A DNA stretch of 64,000 nucleotides. Origin: Microvelia longipes. Lineage: Eukaryota; Arthropoda; Insecta; Hemiptera; Veliidae. A program made the translations under genes and the position numbers. The notes beneath the pieces were generated by a model. The model had not been told where the DNA came from. It saw only the letters and a list, made by a program, of their open reading frames with translations, and did not search any database. Below are positions 1 through 11,603 of this stretch, in pieces. Each line of letters begins with the position of its first letter. Positions within the stretch are counted from its first letter, which is position 1. The DNA lies in NCBI GenBank assembly GCA_018340805.1, contig JACMZG010001911.1:30997727-31061726 (forward strand), in the 5' to 3' direction.

Positions 1-354
1 AATTATTTGATCATTTGTAAATAATTTTAACTTTCTAAAAAATAATAATAAAAATCCAGTTAGGTTTTGTTATTTATTGATTGATTTATTTATTTATTCA
101 TTGAGGTTACAAAATATAACTAAAAAGAGAATTAAAATTTGTAGTCCCGAGTCATATAATATTTGAATAAATGATATGATATAAAATAAATGAAAAGAAA
201 ATGGTTATAGTAAAATGCTTTCAGGACCAAATACTTTAGTTTTTTTTTATTTTAATAAAGTAAAAACAATAATCTTGTATCCCAACAAAATAAGTTGTCG
301 AGTATTAACACGTCAACAGTTAAACAATTTAAAATAGTTGGGCAATTTAAAATT
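1..354. other. AT-rich stretch, no gene seen
   Basis: AT-rich, low-complexity DNA with TTTA runs near 70-105. No open frame or RNA gene is visible. Confidence 0.5.
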
Positions 355-490
355 CTGATGAAATCTACCATTAGGAACTACAATTTCTGATTTAAACGAC
401 CATTAGGAACTACAGTTCTGATGTAAACAACCATTAGGAACTACAATTTCTGATATAATCTACCATTAGGAACTACAATTTTAATGTTCC
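355..490. repeat. Minisatellite, about 32 bp unit, four copies
   Basis: Four imperfect head-to-tail copies are visible, each carrying ACCATTAGGAACTACA followed by TTCTGAT and an AAAC or AATC stretch. Spacing is 31-34 bp. No coding role is apparent. Confidence 0.8.
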
Positions 491-965
491 TGGAGATAAA
501 ATTATGATTATCCTTATTTTAGCAAATTTCCATGGGAAAAATGAGCTATTAAGGTTGGTTTTATGGAACGGAAGGTGTTTTTTATGAAAAGGACAGAATT
601 GAAGAACTGGACAGTATACGATGATGACCTACCAATAATAACTTGAGGACGAGGAAAGGAAAGCGTGTGAAAACAATGCTGACCATGAATGCAAAGCTGC
701 TACCGGTGATTTGGGCTCTGACTTACGGACTTGTGACCAGGTGAAGAGAATAGAAGGCTCGTAACAATTCTTGCTGTTGAGTGGAGCTACAACACTCCCT
801 ACGTCCGAGGCCACAGGTGCACTGGTGAATCTTGCGGTGAACAACCGCAAGATTCACGGTTGTGAAGAACTGTTCTTGCGTGAACACTGGTGATCAACAA
901 TTGCAGAGAACGTTCTGCGTATGTTGAAACACTGGATTGATGTAAAACTTATAGGATTCATTTGT
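491..965. other. GC-richer block with hairpin; possible gene or transposon relic
   Basis: This block is less AT-rich than its flanks. A minus-strand frame at 629-850 and a plus-strand frame beginning near 640 are each short, and neither gives a protein I recognise. A near-perfect hairpin lies at 825-857, with 14-bp arms starting GTGAATCTTG and a 5-base GAACA loop, which would explain part of the minus-strand frame. It could be decayed coding sequence, but no domain motif supports that. Confidence 0.25.
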
Positions 966-2290
966 AGAAAAGCAGAACGAATACAATTACAAAAGAATGA
1001 AAATGACAAATACAAGGTTAAACAACATTAAAAAGGCAAAAATGCATAACAGGTAGAGAAAAAATACAAATACATATAACACCAAGAAGAAGGGACTTTT
1101 TAACGTTTTAAAGTTTTCTACAATAGTAGAAACTTCTAAGTTCTTCAAGAATAGATTATTATTTTAGATTATTTTCTAGTCAAATAATTAAATAAATTAA
1201 ATTAAATGAGATTAAGTACAGGCAGATAAAAATGGCGCCTACTCTACTCTTTTTATAGTCAACCAAATAAATAAGTAACTTGGGATGGGAAGTAACAAAC
1301 AAAAAGAATTATAGGCCTAAGATTATAATCAAGTGGCTATGATTATTTGAATCAAAAAATTACTTTCTTAAAAAATTACAGACTGTATTAAAGAAAAATA
1401 GTAAATCAGAATCTAATTTTGTCTGTTCTTTCGATTTTAAAAGATGATTATACAAATTATACTAACAATATTGATATAAATATTTAATAGTTAAAATTAG
1501 TGTAAGGCAACTATTTTCAAATAAGAATTTTGATAATCTGAGACTGCTTCGTGGTCGCCACTAATGATATCAAATCTAATAAGACTAATAATATAAAATA
1601 ATAAATAAGGTCGGGATATATAATCAAAAAACTAATACAATCAAAATATATAATTAATGTATCACTACCTTGGAAATACATCCAGTGGTTGAAGTAGAAA
1701 CGGGATTACTCTTGATTTATCCACATCATATCATTAATCTCCAGCCTGGAAATAATAATACAGGAATTAGAAGGTATACATTTGATTAAATCAAAATAAA
1801 AGATAAACAAGGTATTAAATTACTATCATCTGAAAATTGTCAAGTTATAATTGTTTAAAGAAATTATCACGTTATAAATCTTAAAATAGTTAGAATAATA
1901 CAAGTTTGTAGTTTTGTTAATATTGTGAATAACTTCAGACAATTCCTGTGATGATTCCTGCCCTTAATTAATTAATGGCATTAATTAATTAACTTACTTA
2001 ATTAATTAACTGCATTAGTAGACAGCATGACTTGTTGGCTGTCTAACACTATACCAGCACTGACTGGCTGCGTTTCTCATTCAGCCAACTGCTTTAGAGA
2101 GAATTTGATTTTTAATGACAGCTATTTGTTTTTAAACCCACCTATTTTTAGGAAAGATTAAATTTCTAAGCAAGATATCAGAAGGACTCTAGACTTAATA
2201 AGCATAATTTGCTTAGCATGTGAACAAAACTTAAAGTCTCTGCAACAAATAGCGAATTAGGGAAAATTGCTGGAAAGCAACTATAGTCGA
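966..2290. other. Long AT-rich stretch, no gene seen
   Basis: No open frame of note on either strand. Near 1965-2010 there are three runs of the self-complementary TTAATTAATTAA, which give a local palindromic cluster. Confidence 0.5.
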
Positions 2291-2296
2291 TAGCAG

Positions 2297-2617
2297 GTGG
2301 AGTGTATAAGAATAATCAATAAGAAAAAAAGCTTTTCCACATTGTTAATGTATTAAATGTAATAAAAACAGTATTTCAACTCAAACGGCCATCATCAGTA
2401 CTGGAGAGAAAAATATATAGGTGAAGGTGAGTCTTATGATATCATGACTGATACTGAAGTCTTGATATTATAACTGTCTTAGTCATAAGACTCTCCTACA
2501 TCTATATATTATTCTTTCCGGCACTAATGATGACCGTTTAGGTTGAAAGCCGGTTTCGGTTAGATTTGTATAAATTAACACTGTGGAGAGGCTTTTTCGT
2601 ATTGATTATTCATCTAT
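2297..2617. repeat. Foldback: two head-to-head copies of family D with hammerhead-like cores
   Basis: The left arm (about 2297-2440) and right arm (about 2490-2617) are imperfect reverse complements. GGAGTGTATAAGAATAATCAATAAG on the left matches the complement of CGTATTGATTATTCATCTATAG on the right. Each arm carries a hammerhead-like core: CTGATGA then GAAA on the minus strand near 2365-2402, and CTAATGA then GAAA on the plus strand at 2524-2548. The right core has G-to-A in the invariant CTGATGA, so it is probably inactive. Related copies occur near 25.9, 38.65, 41.98 and 50.4 kb. Confidence 0.6.
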
Positions 2618-2803
2618 AGATGGTTATAATGGTTACATATTTATCATAATTAATTGTTTAAACCTAAGACAGTATCATACTTCATTCGATCTTACGTTAA
2701 TGTAGTTGTTTACTGTAAAATCTCTTAATGTCAATCAAATATAGTTTACAAATATACGATTTTTTTGGGTATCGTATAATCTTTTGAATAAGCTAAAATT
2801 TTT

Positions 2804-2892
2804 GATATATATATATTATATATATATATTATATAATATATATATTATATATTATATATATATATATATATATTATAATATATATATATAGA
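2804..2892. repeat. (TA)n microsatellite
   Basis: Nearly pure alternating TA with a few ATTATA interruptions. It can form cruciforms and is a likely place for length errors. Confidence 0.9.
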
Positions 2893-4290
2893 TCAACTAC
2901 GCAAAAACAACTCTCTGAGTTAAAGTTAAAATATTATTTCGACTTGTAGTATGCGCGTAAATAATTTCATCCCGAAAGTTAAGTTGATTTTTTTTAATTT
3001 TTTGCTTCATTGTTGTAGGTAAATGACGTCCTACACATTTTATATATCTTGTGTTCATATCCGAAAAAGCATTCGAATATTCTTTTAGAAACGTCTAGGA
3101 ACTAAATCCTGTACCAACAATCAAAGATGATACATAACGACATGGATTAAAATTAAAAAAAGTCTAATAAAATTAAAAAAGTCAAGTTGAATAATATGTA
3201 CTTGTTTTTCAAAAAATCAGAATAAAGCTTTAGGATTAGAGTAAGTCTGGAACAGGTTCGAAGAAATGATGGGTTCACGTACAAGGAAGGTAATCTACAA
3301 GTTCTGTTATAGAATTAAGAGAGGACCAATAGCCAGCTAAAATCATAAGGTTAAAGTGTTTCTAAAGCTCTTTATTATCTGTTGTTCCTCCCTCCACACT
3401 TCCAATACTTTTTACTCCATGACTAAGAAGAATTCTCAGATATCAGAGATTATTTCATTACTTTGTCTTCTATGAGTCTTCGTCTTTAGATTGAAACATT
3501 CTAAACTGCTTGATTTATAGAATTTTATTTTCTTAGACATTTTATTTATCATTACAACTGTATTACCGATAACGATTAATTTGGACTTTAAATTGTAATA
3601 AAAGGATTTGCGTTTGCTACTATTGACGACTTAAAAAATTATTGAATCACAAATTACAAATTAAAAACATTGTAGCCTCAAATCCTGGAACCTTGCAATT
3701 ATAAGGTCTCAGATTTTAAGAATAGCCACCGCATTAATCTATATTAATATAATATTACGTAAATGTGTCTATGTTTTTCAAAACAATAAGCTTATGAGGT
3801 TGGGGTCATGGAAGGGGTGAGGATAGGTGGATATTTTGGAAGAGAGGACTCACTGATCAAGAATATGTATGTATGTGTGTACGAGATATTTGTTCCCTAG
3901 ACGTTTCTATGGGACGCAATAACTTTCGATCGCTTTCTCGGATCGAAATGAAACAGTAAAAAATTAATATTTCTTTATGTCCCGAACCCTGTAGTATATG
4001 AAATATGTGTGACTCCAATAACCCACAATAATTTCTAAGCAACAATTTAAAAAATCATAAATCTACAAAAAGTATTTAGATCAGGCTGAATTTTTTTACA
4101 CATGTATTACATCGTATGATTAACGAAAAGACAAAGTAATATTTTATTATTGTTATGTCATATTGCCTAAACTGTTAGCCTATTAGCCTCAACAACAAAC
4201 AACAAGTACAAAATATAAAAAACTACATTCTCGTAGCGTATGCATGTTCATCTATAACAATATGAAAAGAGAAAAAATATATCAATAGCA
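2893..4290. other. AT-rich stretch, no gene seen
   Basis: No recognisable coding or RNA feature. A short minus-strand frame at 3857-4045 has no identifiable motif. Confidence 0.45.
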
Positions 4291-4295
4291 AAATG

Positions 4296-4405
4296 GGTGG
4301 TCATCTTCAAGCCTAAACAACAAACAACAAGTGGAAAACATCAATAAAACTTTTTTACAAAATGACTAGTACTTTTTGTTTGTTGCTTAGGTCTGAAGAT
4401 GACCT
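4296..4405. repeat. Small foldback with CATCTTCA...CAACAAACAA arms
   Basis: TGGTCATCTTCAAGCCTAAA (from about 4299) is followed by CAACAAACAACAAGT. The inverted partner at about 4374-4405 reads TTTGTTTGTTGCTTAGGTCT then GAAGATGACC. Arms are about 30 bp and the loop about 45 bp. A third CAACAAACAACAAGT copy lies at 4191-4206. Probably a MITE or foldback relic. Confidence 0.55.
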
Positions 4406-5237
4406 AAAGGGGTTAAAATATATACCTTCTTTAAAAATAAATGTAGAAGTCAACCTTTTTACAAATAATTATGGAGTTCTACAAAAAAAGATGTTTCGCT
4501 AATCAACTTGTTCGGAAAGTAATACTTAATTTTAGAATGATAACTTAATTTAATAAATAATAAAATCACACAAATATTTTTGTTGAGAAACACTGCATAG
4601 ACGATACATAATACATTGAACAATTTTAAAGACTTAAAAATATGCAAGAAAGAAAAAAATATCAAAAGAATAAAGTTTTTATCTACAAATGATTTTTTTT
4701 TTCACTTTTTTTAAGCAAAATGAAGATGAGAAATGTTTATTTATACTTATTTTCTTAATAGAACAAGGTAAACCGATTGAAAATTCTATAAAACAAGAAG
4801 CCACTCAATAAAAATGAACGTTCTCAGTACATGTTCAGTGTCAAGCTCTTGTTCGAATAATTTTATATTTTAAAAAACTTCTGTGAACACGTGAGATGTA
4901 TAAAATTACTTAAAAATAACCTGAAGCTTGTAGGTAAGGTTGCGAATACAGGGATGCAATTTATTTGTACCTTGTCAGGTACGCAGTACGCAGCTACCTT
5001 CCAGAGACCGCAGGGAATGTTTATGTGTTTATAGACTTAACTCAGCAGATATATATTGACTTTAAATTACAAGAATAAAATGACTCTAAAAAGTACCTTT
5101 ACTTACGGCAAAGATATATTTGAAAATAATACATTTGGAATTTAACTGAGTTTAGTTACTTCATTGCAAGTAAAGAAAGACACTAGAATGAAATAATATA
5201 AATAAATGAGGTGAAGTAAAATAATAAACAGTATGAT
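4406..5237. other. AT-rich stretch, no gene seen
   Basis: The minus-strand frame at 4459-4665 is a low-complexity translation of AT-rich DNA with no family motif. Nothing else is supported. Confidence 0.45.
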
Positions 5238-5239
5238 TA

Positions 5240-5644
5240 CAGTCTATCGTTTAGTTTAAAAATCTTGACAGGTCAGTTTAGACACCACTGATTCTTAAGA
5301 AAAAAAATCCCTGCAAGAAAGGAGCGGGAAAAAACTATGTAAACAAATCAGGTTATTTTACCCGTATTTTCTTGGCGATGTTTTTTTACATTTCTTTTGT
5401 GTAGTTTTATTTTAAAATATCATTTTTAAGATTAACTTGAAAGTAGTTTTCAAAACGATGTAATCAAAAGAAGAACCACAAACAAAGTGAACGATTGCCG
5501 GGAAGAAGGTTTTTTCCCTACAGCGGTTATTGTGGTAGGGATTTTTTTTTTCTTTTTAAGTGAGAGGTTGGCAGCGGCTTCTCTGATTGGTCAATCCCCA
5601 AAATACTTATGACCTTGGGGATTTTTAAACTAAACGATAGACTG
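5240..5644. mobile_element. MITE, Tc1/mariner-like by ends
   Basis: The terminal inverted repeats are perfect for 25 bp: CAGTCTATCGTTTAGTTTAA plus AAATC at the left end, and the exact reverse complement at the right. Both ends are flanked by TA (5238-5239 and 5645-5646), the target of Tc1/mariner elements, whose ends also often begin CAGT. At about 405 bp it has no transposase frame, so it is non-autonomous. A second inner inverted pair (AGAAAAAAAATCCCTG near 5300 and GTAGGGATTTTTTTTTTCTT near 5535) strengthens the fold. The superfamily call rests only on the ends and the TA target. Confidence 0.75.
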
Positions 5645-5939
5645 TAGTTTCTATGTTGTCTATTGTATTGTAAATGGTTAATATATTTATACTTCCTAAG
5701 TGATTAATATTTATTTTAACTTTTTCCGATACTAAAGTACGACACATATATCTAATGAACTCAGAAACAGAGCACTTTACACTATATTTTGAAAATAATC
5801 TTGGGTATGAAGCGTCTAAGACAAATCCTACTGTAAACTACACTTTATCTCCTTCTTTTCCCAGCTGTAAGGAGATACATGTACGTACTTGATTTGAACG
5901 ATAGTTATTTATGCACCAAAGGAGTAAAAAATGATAATA

Positions 5940-6355
5940 TTTCCCTGAGCAGTTCGTTGGTTCCTAAGGCGTAAGCCGAGGGAACCAAAGTATTTAACTC
6001 CCGAGGCGAAACAGAGGTATTTATGCGTTTAACTCCGGAGGCGAAGCCGAGGAGTGTTGTATTTTACTCCCAAAGTACATACAAGATCAGGTCTTTTGAC
6101 CTGAAATGGATTTTGAGACAGTGAAACATTTTTTTTTTGGTCGCCTCCCCTTATAAATTTTGGCCGTGCTGCCCCCAAAATTAAAAAAAAATGTATTGCT
6201 GCAAACTACTTCTTGTGACCTGAAACGGATTTTGAGCCAATATTTTGGTCGGGCTCCCCCATATAAATTTTGGGCGTGCTATCCCCGGGGAGGAAAAGTT
6301 ACTTTTTACTCCTAAGGGAGTGAAAAGTAACTTTTTCTTCCTTGGGTGTGAAAAG
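5940..6355. repeat. Cluster of short direct repeats with GC-rich motifs
   Basis: Two repeat sets are visible. At 5958-6062 GGCG(T/A)AAGCCGAGG or GGCGAAACAGAGG recurs three times, each near TATTTAACTCC or TTTAACTCC. At about 6098-6290 an ~85-110 bp block recurs twice, each with ACCTGAAA(T/C)GGATTTTGAG, then a CTCCCC run, ATAAATTTTGG and CGTGCT. A third pair of AAGTTACTTTTTACTCC / AAGTAACTTTTT lies at 6295-6335. Not identified. Confidence 0.55.
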
Positions 6356-8507
6356 TGCTTCTTTACTTTCTAAAAACTAGTCAATAAACTTTATATTATA
6401 CACTGTCTGGAGATAAATATTATTAACAACTAGCAATTGCCTCTGTAATACTTTACATCAAATAGAGCAGATTAATGATATAGTAACTATTTACTCAAAT
6501 TCCAGGCAATCATTTTATAATTTGAACGACAAGTAAGGCAATCAAAGAACTTTTTTTTTTTTTTTAACAAAGGCACACAAGAAAATTATTGATCATTGAT
6601 TACTTGATTAAAGTATTAATTAAGAAATTGAACAATAACTGTTGGTAAATTGTAAAATATAATATTTTATTTTGTTTAGCTATGCACTTTTACTCTTTTC
6701 TGTTCGTCTATGCATCTAATCTTGAGTTTACTCTAGTTAATCCTAGATTACTCCATTAGGGAAATTTGAGTGTGAAGAAGTATAGTGCAGAGTAGGGTAG
6801 TATACTCCAGTTCATGTCCCAAAAAACCTTATGAGACTACACAATATAATTGTGCGAGAGATTGAATATTTAAATATTGTGTCAACTATTCATATTTTGA
6901 AACATTCGATCAAATGACTATGAGACTACATTATAGCAAAATGATTCAGCCAAATTGATTCAAAGCGTTCAATTCTACAAACATATAAAAATTATGAAAT
7001 GTAAATAAAACCACACTATTGAACGTATTAGATGATTCATGCAAAACGAAAGGCAATGACATTAGTAGAGGTACAAGAAACAAAGAGAGCAACTTGTAAA
7101 GTATAAGAGAAATGCATCGTGAAAATAATTCCGTGATAATGCAACTTTAGGGGAGTATGAAAATAAACTTTTACTGGACCTAAATCATTTCATGTATCAT
7201 GCAAACACTTTGTGAATGTAATTTCTTTTCTATTTTGATTAGTTGTTTGCGTAGAATGAAAATAAGAAATGTTTCTTGTTTTCTGTTTGCCTCATTAAGT
7301 TGTGTTATATGTATATAGAATAAGAAAATTTCGTGAAGTGTTGAGAATATCGTGGCTCGTTTATTCGTCAACCTTATTATACGTCGGTTTTAGCTTTAGG
7401 ATACGGCTAAAAAAGAAGTTACTTTGTCGGGAAATAACAAGGAAATGATGGGATCGTTTGTGGATGATTGTAAACAACTCCCGTGAAAAACTTCTTATGA
7501 CCGCTTTGTTAGAAAGCTGTTATAACTGGAAGAAAAAGTCGTGATTTTACAAACTTTGTAACGGAAACAACAATCTTAAAGAAACAGGGGTTCTCTGATG
7601 GCCTCATCACGCCTTTGCATCTAAGCCTTTTTTGCCGATGACTCCTATACTTTTTTCCTTTAAAAAAAATTGTGAATAAAGATTAACTTACTCGAAATAT
7701 GAACAATAAAGTAGTATTTCTTCAGGAAACATGATCGTGCCTTTTTATTATAAATCTGTTGACATTTTATAACAGAATCGTGAGCAGTGGTTTTTACAAA
7801 CATTATAATAAAGAGAAATATAAGTAAAATAAATATTCTTGCTTAAATTCAATAGTGCACGCAAAGAAAGTGTTAAATGGACTATAAAAAGGGCTTCAAA
7901 AATTGAATATATCGCAATTTATTTAAACACATTTTGATCAGTAAGAAACAAGAAATACAATCAAAAGATTATTTGTATTAAACATTGGAGAAACGACAAA
8001 TGCAGTAACAAGTAGCAGTAATTGGCAACGCTTATTGGTTAGAAATGTGTAAATAAAATGCAGGGGCTGTTTAAACCCCAAAGTTTCGAGTATTTCAAAC
8101 ATTTAGGAACATTGGAATATGATGTATTCACATTTGCATTGTATCAAAATATATTTTTTTTCGTTTTATGGAAAAAATCTTAAGGATAGTCTATATTAAA
8201 AAATGTTATAGGTTAAGGTCGACAGCTTAAAAGTAGATCATTCCAATCCTAAGTTTCTCAGAGGTATTTTCAGGGATGGAAGACATTGTGGACATAAAAG
8301 CAATATATTGCAAAGCTCGAACGTGTTTGTTTTTCCAACTTGTAATTTTTACAAACATAATGTCCGTCATCCATTGTATAGATGCCTTCCAAAGTGGAAG
8401 TTAAACGACAATTTCATTATCTATCTCAGGTAACGAAAATTTTGCTTTAAGTACCCTTAAGAGCCGGAAAAGATTTTAAGAAAACTGCGAGCTAAAAGGA
8501 AAAATCC
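6356..8507. other. AT-rich stretch, no gene seen
   Basis: No open frame with a recognisable motif. The minus-strand frame at 7180-7371 is unremarkable. Confidence 0.45.
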
Positions 8508-8511
8508 ACAA

Positions 8512-9527
8512 GGGTCAATCCAGATGTTGCTCGAAAAAAATGAAAATTGATAATTCTTTTTCTGTGTTTGGTCCACCACCACTCTCTTTCAACTTACAGG
8601 CCCAAAAAACATACAAAAAGACTCCACACTTGAAATATGTGGTTTACTGGTCATATTTTAGGTTTTATGGTAATGGAACAGCGTTTTTTTGACTTTTTTG
8701 TCACTTTGGGTGGTGATGTCGAATTTATTTCCATAAAAAAATAATATATACCTTTAACTATGTTTTATTAGCAAAGAAACCCCTGGATAAACCCTTTTTT
8801 CAATAGAAATCAGTATATTTTTGTGAAATCGTTAAACTCAAAAACTGCTGATTTTAAAAACGCTGTAAAGTACCTTAAAACCAAAATAAACAATATGTTA
8901 CATATTGGGCGTAAAACTGCAATGTATAGAGGTCATTTTAAGCTCAATTAGAAAAAAATCGCCCCAGTCCCATTGGACGATAAATCGCCCTGAAAAACGC
9001 CTAAATCATGAAAACCTTAACTTTCAATAATTCATTGACCCCAAAAGGTAAAATTTGGAACATTAAAATATGTTTTTCTTGTTCCTTATGGTCACCTTAG
9101 TAACCAAAAAATTATTTCCATTTTTTCAATATTATCTTCCTTGTTAAAAGAAAATAATGAAAAAGTGTATTTTCAGTCTTTGTGGTCAAATTTATTATGC
9201 AAACTCACGAGTAGATTAGCAGCAGTATAACAAAAAATATTGAATCCTATATAAAGCCCAAACTGGACACTTTCAAACGAGACTTGTTTCATTAAGCTAG
9301 GTTAAGCCAAAGCAGAAATATTAAGCCTCAAAAATTGGCGAAAAAACTCAAAATTTGGGTGTCTCGGGAACTAAAAAGTGATTTTTGAAAATGAAGGAGG
9401 CTGTAGAAAAAATTAATACTAGGCGTTTTGGACTGACTACCTATGGGTAGGACCAACACAGAAAAAAAATTATCAATTTTCATTTTTTTCGAGCAACATC
9501 TCTGGATCACTTGAAATGGATTGACCC
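8512..9527. mobile_element. 1.0-kb terminal-inverted-repeat element with 4-bp target duplication
   Basis: The left end GGGTCAATCCAGATGTTGCT is matched in inverse at the right end, where an extra ~14 bases separate GGGTCAATCC from AGATGTTGCTCG. The arms continue through CGAAAAAAATGAAAATTGAT to about 65 bp. ACAA lies immediately outside both ends (8508-8511 and 9528-9531), consistent with a 4-bp target duplication. No transposase frame exists; the minus-strand frame at 9328-9540 is a shadow of the right end. Part of the interior (about 8590-8735) is homologous to the repeat unit inside the composite repeat at 23.2 and 39.7 kb. The superfamily is not assigned. Confidence 0.7.
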
Positions 9528-9531
9528 ACAA

Positions 9532-10508
9532 GAAAATCAAATAATATGTTTTTATTTATACATCAATATAGAAAAACAGATAAACAATTTTGGATGTATA
9601 AACGTTGTAAGAGTCCTCAAGAAAATATTCTGAGCGAGGACTCTGCTTTGAACCCGTCGTACAGGTTATATTATATTTATAAACTTTTGTTAATTATTAA
9701 TAACTTTTTAAATTTGAAACAAACAATTTTTATTTACTATAAAAATGAGTTGCCATGCTTCTCCACAATTTTTCTTCATTCTCGTCCCATCTCAATATTG
9801 GTCTTCCTTTTTCTTTTCATTTCCCTCATGGTAAATGGCAACTCGTAGCATGGCAACGAGTAGCATGGACAGGAAGGAATGGTTGAGAATGGAGAAATTT
9901 ATAAAAATGTATGGCTGTATAAAGAACATAAAATAAAAAGAAATAAATAAAACCAAAAAAAATAAAATAAATAAATAAACAAAATAAATAAATAACAAAA
10001 TTAAATAAATTAATAAATTTAATCTAATCTATTTACTATGTACCATTATTTATAATTTATAAATTTATGTATTTTTTAGCGAATTTCCTTTGAAAATTCG
10101 CCTAATGGGATAGGCGTCATGGCGGAATTCTGTGTATGTGTGTCTTAATAATTACCAAACAATTAATCAATTGAAGTTATTAATTTAATATTTATAATGA
10201 AGTATTTATTTTATATACAGGTTTTTTTTTAACCCAGCATGCAAAGATTACTATTAATAAAAAAAAAAAAAAAAAAAAAAATTATGATCTTTATGCTTAA
10301 ATGTATTATATAATAAAATTGAAAAATAAAGAAAAATCAGTATGATATGGAGGAGAATAAATTAAGAATTATAGAAGTATAAATATGGACTACAAAATAT
10401 ATAAATTTGAAATGTGTTATGTTTATTTATAGAAATTATTTTAATGTTAAATTATGTGATATTTATATTAGAGATAAGAAATGTTTTAGATATTTATTAT
10501 AGTTAAAT
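9532..10508. other. AT-rich stretch with a fragment of repeat A
   Basis: The plus frame at 9546-9848 and minus frame at 9792-9998 are low-complexity and not convincing genes. At about 10077-10133 a fragment of the composite repeat's outer end is visible: GCGAATTTCCTTTG, then GGGATAGGCGTCATGGCGGA. A poly(A) run lies at 10258-10281. Confidence 0.45.
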
Positions 10509-10509
10509 T

Positions 10510-10692
10510 TGTAGTATATTGAGTTAATTAGTTATTATTTATTTATTTGTTTGGCTACACTGACTGACTTTTAAACTGACAGATTTTATAATGTTTATGT
10601 TTTGTTATCTTTGTATTGGTTTTTCAAATAAACGAGAGATCATGGCTTTTGTCTTTGGTGTTTTACATTTAGTTTAAATGTAGTTTACAATA
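10510..10692 (+). repeat. 5' LTR of element 1
   Basis: It begins TGTAGTATATTGAGTTAATT and ends GTTTACAATA. It carries AATAAA in TTTTCAAATAAACGAGAG (about 10620-10637), a likely polyadenylation signal. Compared with the 3' LTR it has extra bases in TTATTTATTTATTTG and GATTTTATAA, a small block difference around TTATCTTTGTATTGG, and AAATGTAG for AAATATAG. Confidence 0.9.
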
Positions 10693-10694
10693 TT

Positions 10695-10705
10695 TGGCGA
10701 CGAGG
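10695..10705 (+). other. Primer binding site, tRNA-Ser-like
   Basis: TGGCGACGAGG lies just inside the 5' LTR and would pair with a tRNA ending CCTCGTCGCCA. Some serine tRNAs begin GACGAGG, so their 3' ends fit. The tRNA assignment is from general knowledge; the position and TGG start are directly visible. Confidence 0.65.
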
Positions 10706-10708
10706 ATA

Positions 10709-11603
10709 ATGGGACCAAAGAGGAAAGATAGAAGAGGAGGAAAGAACAGTGAAGATATGACAGGTATAAAAGAAAATATTATTGCTAGATTTAGATTTAA
10801 TAATTTCGATCCATCTATTGAATCATGGAATTATTACATTAAAAGATTCGAACTTGAATGTGATGTACAGAGTTTGAATGAGCCAGAAGATGATGACATC
10901 AGGAGAAAGTTGTTAATGTGTAATGTAGGACCAGAAGGGTTTTAAACTTATTTTAGATAAGTTTATTGACATTGACGTAGAAGATATAACCTATGATGAG
11001 GTTAAACAAGTCTTAGCTGAGTTTTACGTTAAACCGACGTTTATTTTTGCTGAGCGGAAACGTTTTGCACAGCAACAGCGCAAAGAGGGAGAGACAATAG
11101 TTAAATTTTTGGCTAGGTTGAGGAGTGCGGCACTTCACTGTGAGTTCCGTAATACATTAGATGAACGTCTAAGAGACCAATTAGTTATTGGATTGAACCA
11201 GTCTACATGGCAAAAAGAGGTTATTAGGAGACATCAAAATAACAATACAACATTACAGATGGTGTTAGCTACAATATTATCTTTAGAACAGGCAAATGAT
11301 GGAGAAGCTCAGCTAAATTCAGAAGATGGTACAAGTAGACAGGATGATGTTTATAGGTTACAACCAAAGGTCAGTTACAATCAAAAGTTTACTAGAAGAC
11401 GAGAAGACGGATCAGTATCACGAAGCTCTCCAAGAGAAGCATCTAGATATAATAATGATAACAGAAATATGTTTATCTTGGTCAGAGGTAGGGATTGTTT
11501 TAGTTGTGGGGATTACATACACAGGGAGGTAAAGTCTGCTATGCAAGGGGTAAGAAGTGTCTGGCATGTGGGCAAGAAAATCATTTTGCTAAGGTGTGTC
11601 TAG
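10709..11603 (+). pseudogene. gag: gag of element 1, frameshifted
   Basis: The structural protein starts at the ATG at 10709; the upstream in-frame TTG lies in the primer site and is not a likely start. A basic N-terminus (MGPKRKDRRGG) precedes a capsid-like region with W-NYYIKRFE. The frame breaks near 10940, in a run of G and T, and resumes in another frame through FLARLRSAALHCEF. A second break near 11500-11520 falls inside the first CCHC knuckle (CFSCG...). The second knuckle, CLACGQENHFAKVC, is read in the frame that continues into pol. In intact relatives Gag coats the RNA and assembles particles; this copy cannot encode it whole. Confidence 0.85.

Noticed and set aside
9546..9848. 100-codon plus-strand gene
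   Set aside because: Low-complexity, AT-run translation with an overlapping frame on the other strand; no motif.
10694..10708. TTG start for the element 1 gag
   Set aside because: It lies inside the primer binding site; the ATG at 10709 fits better.
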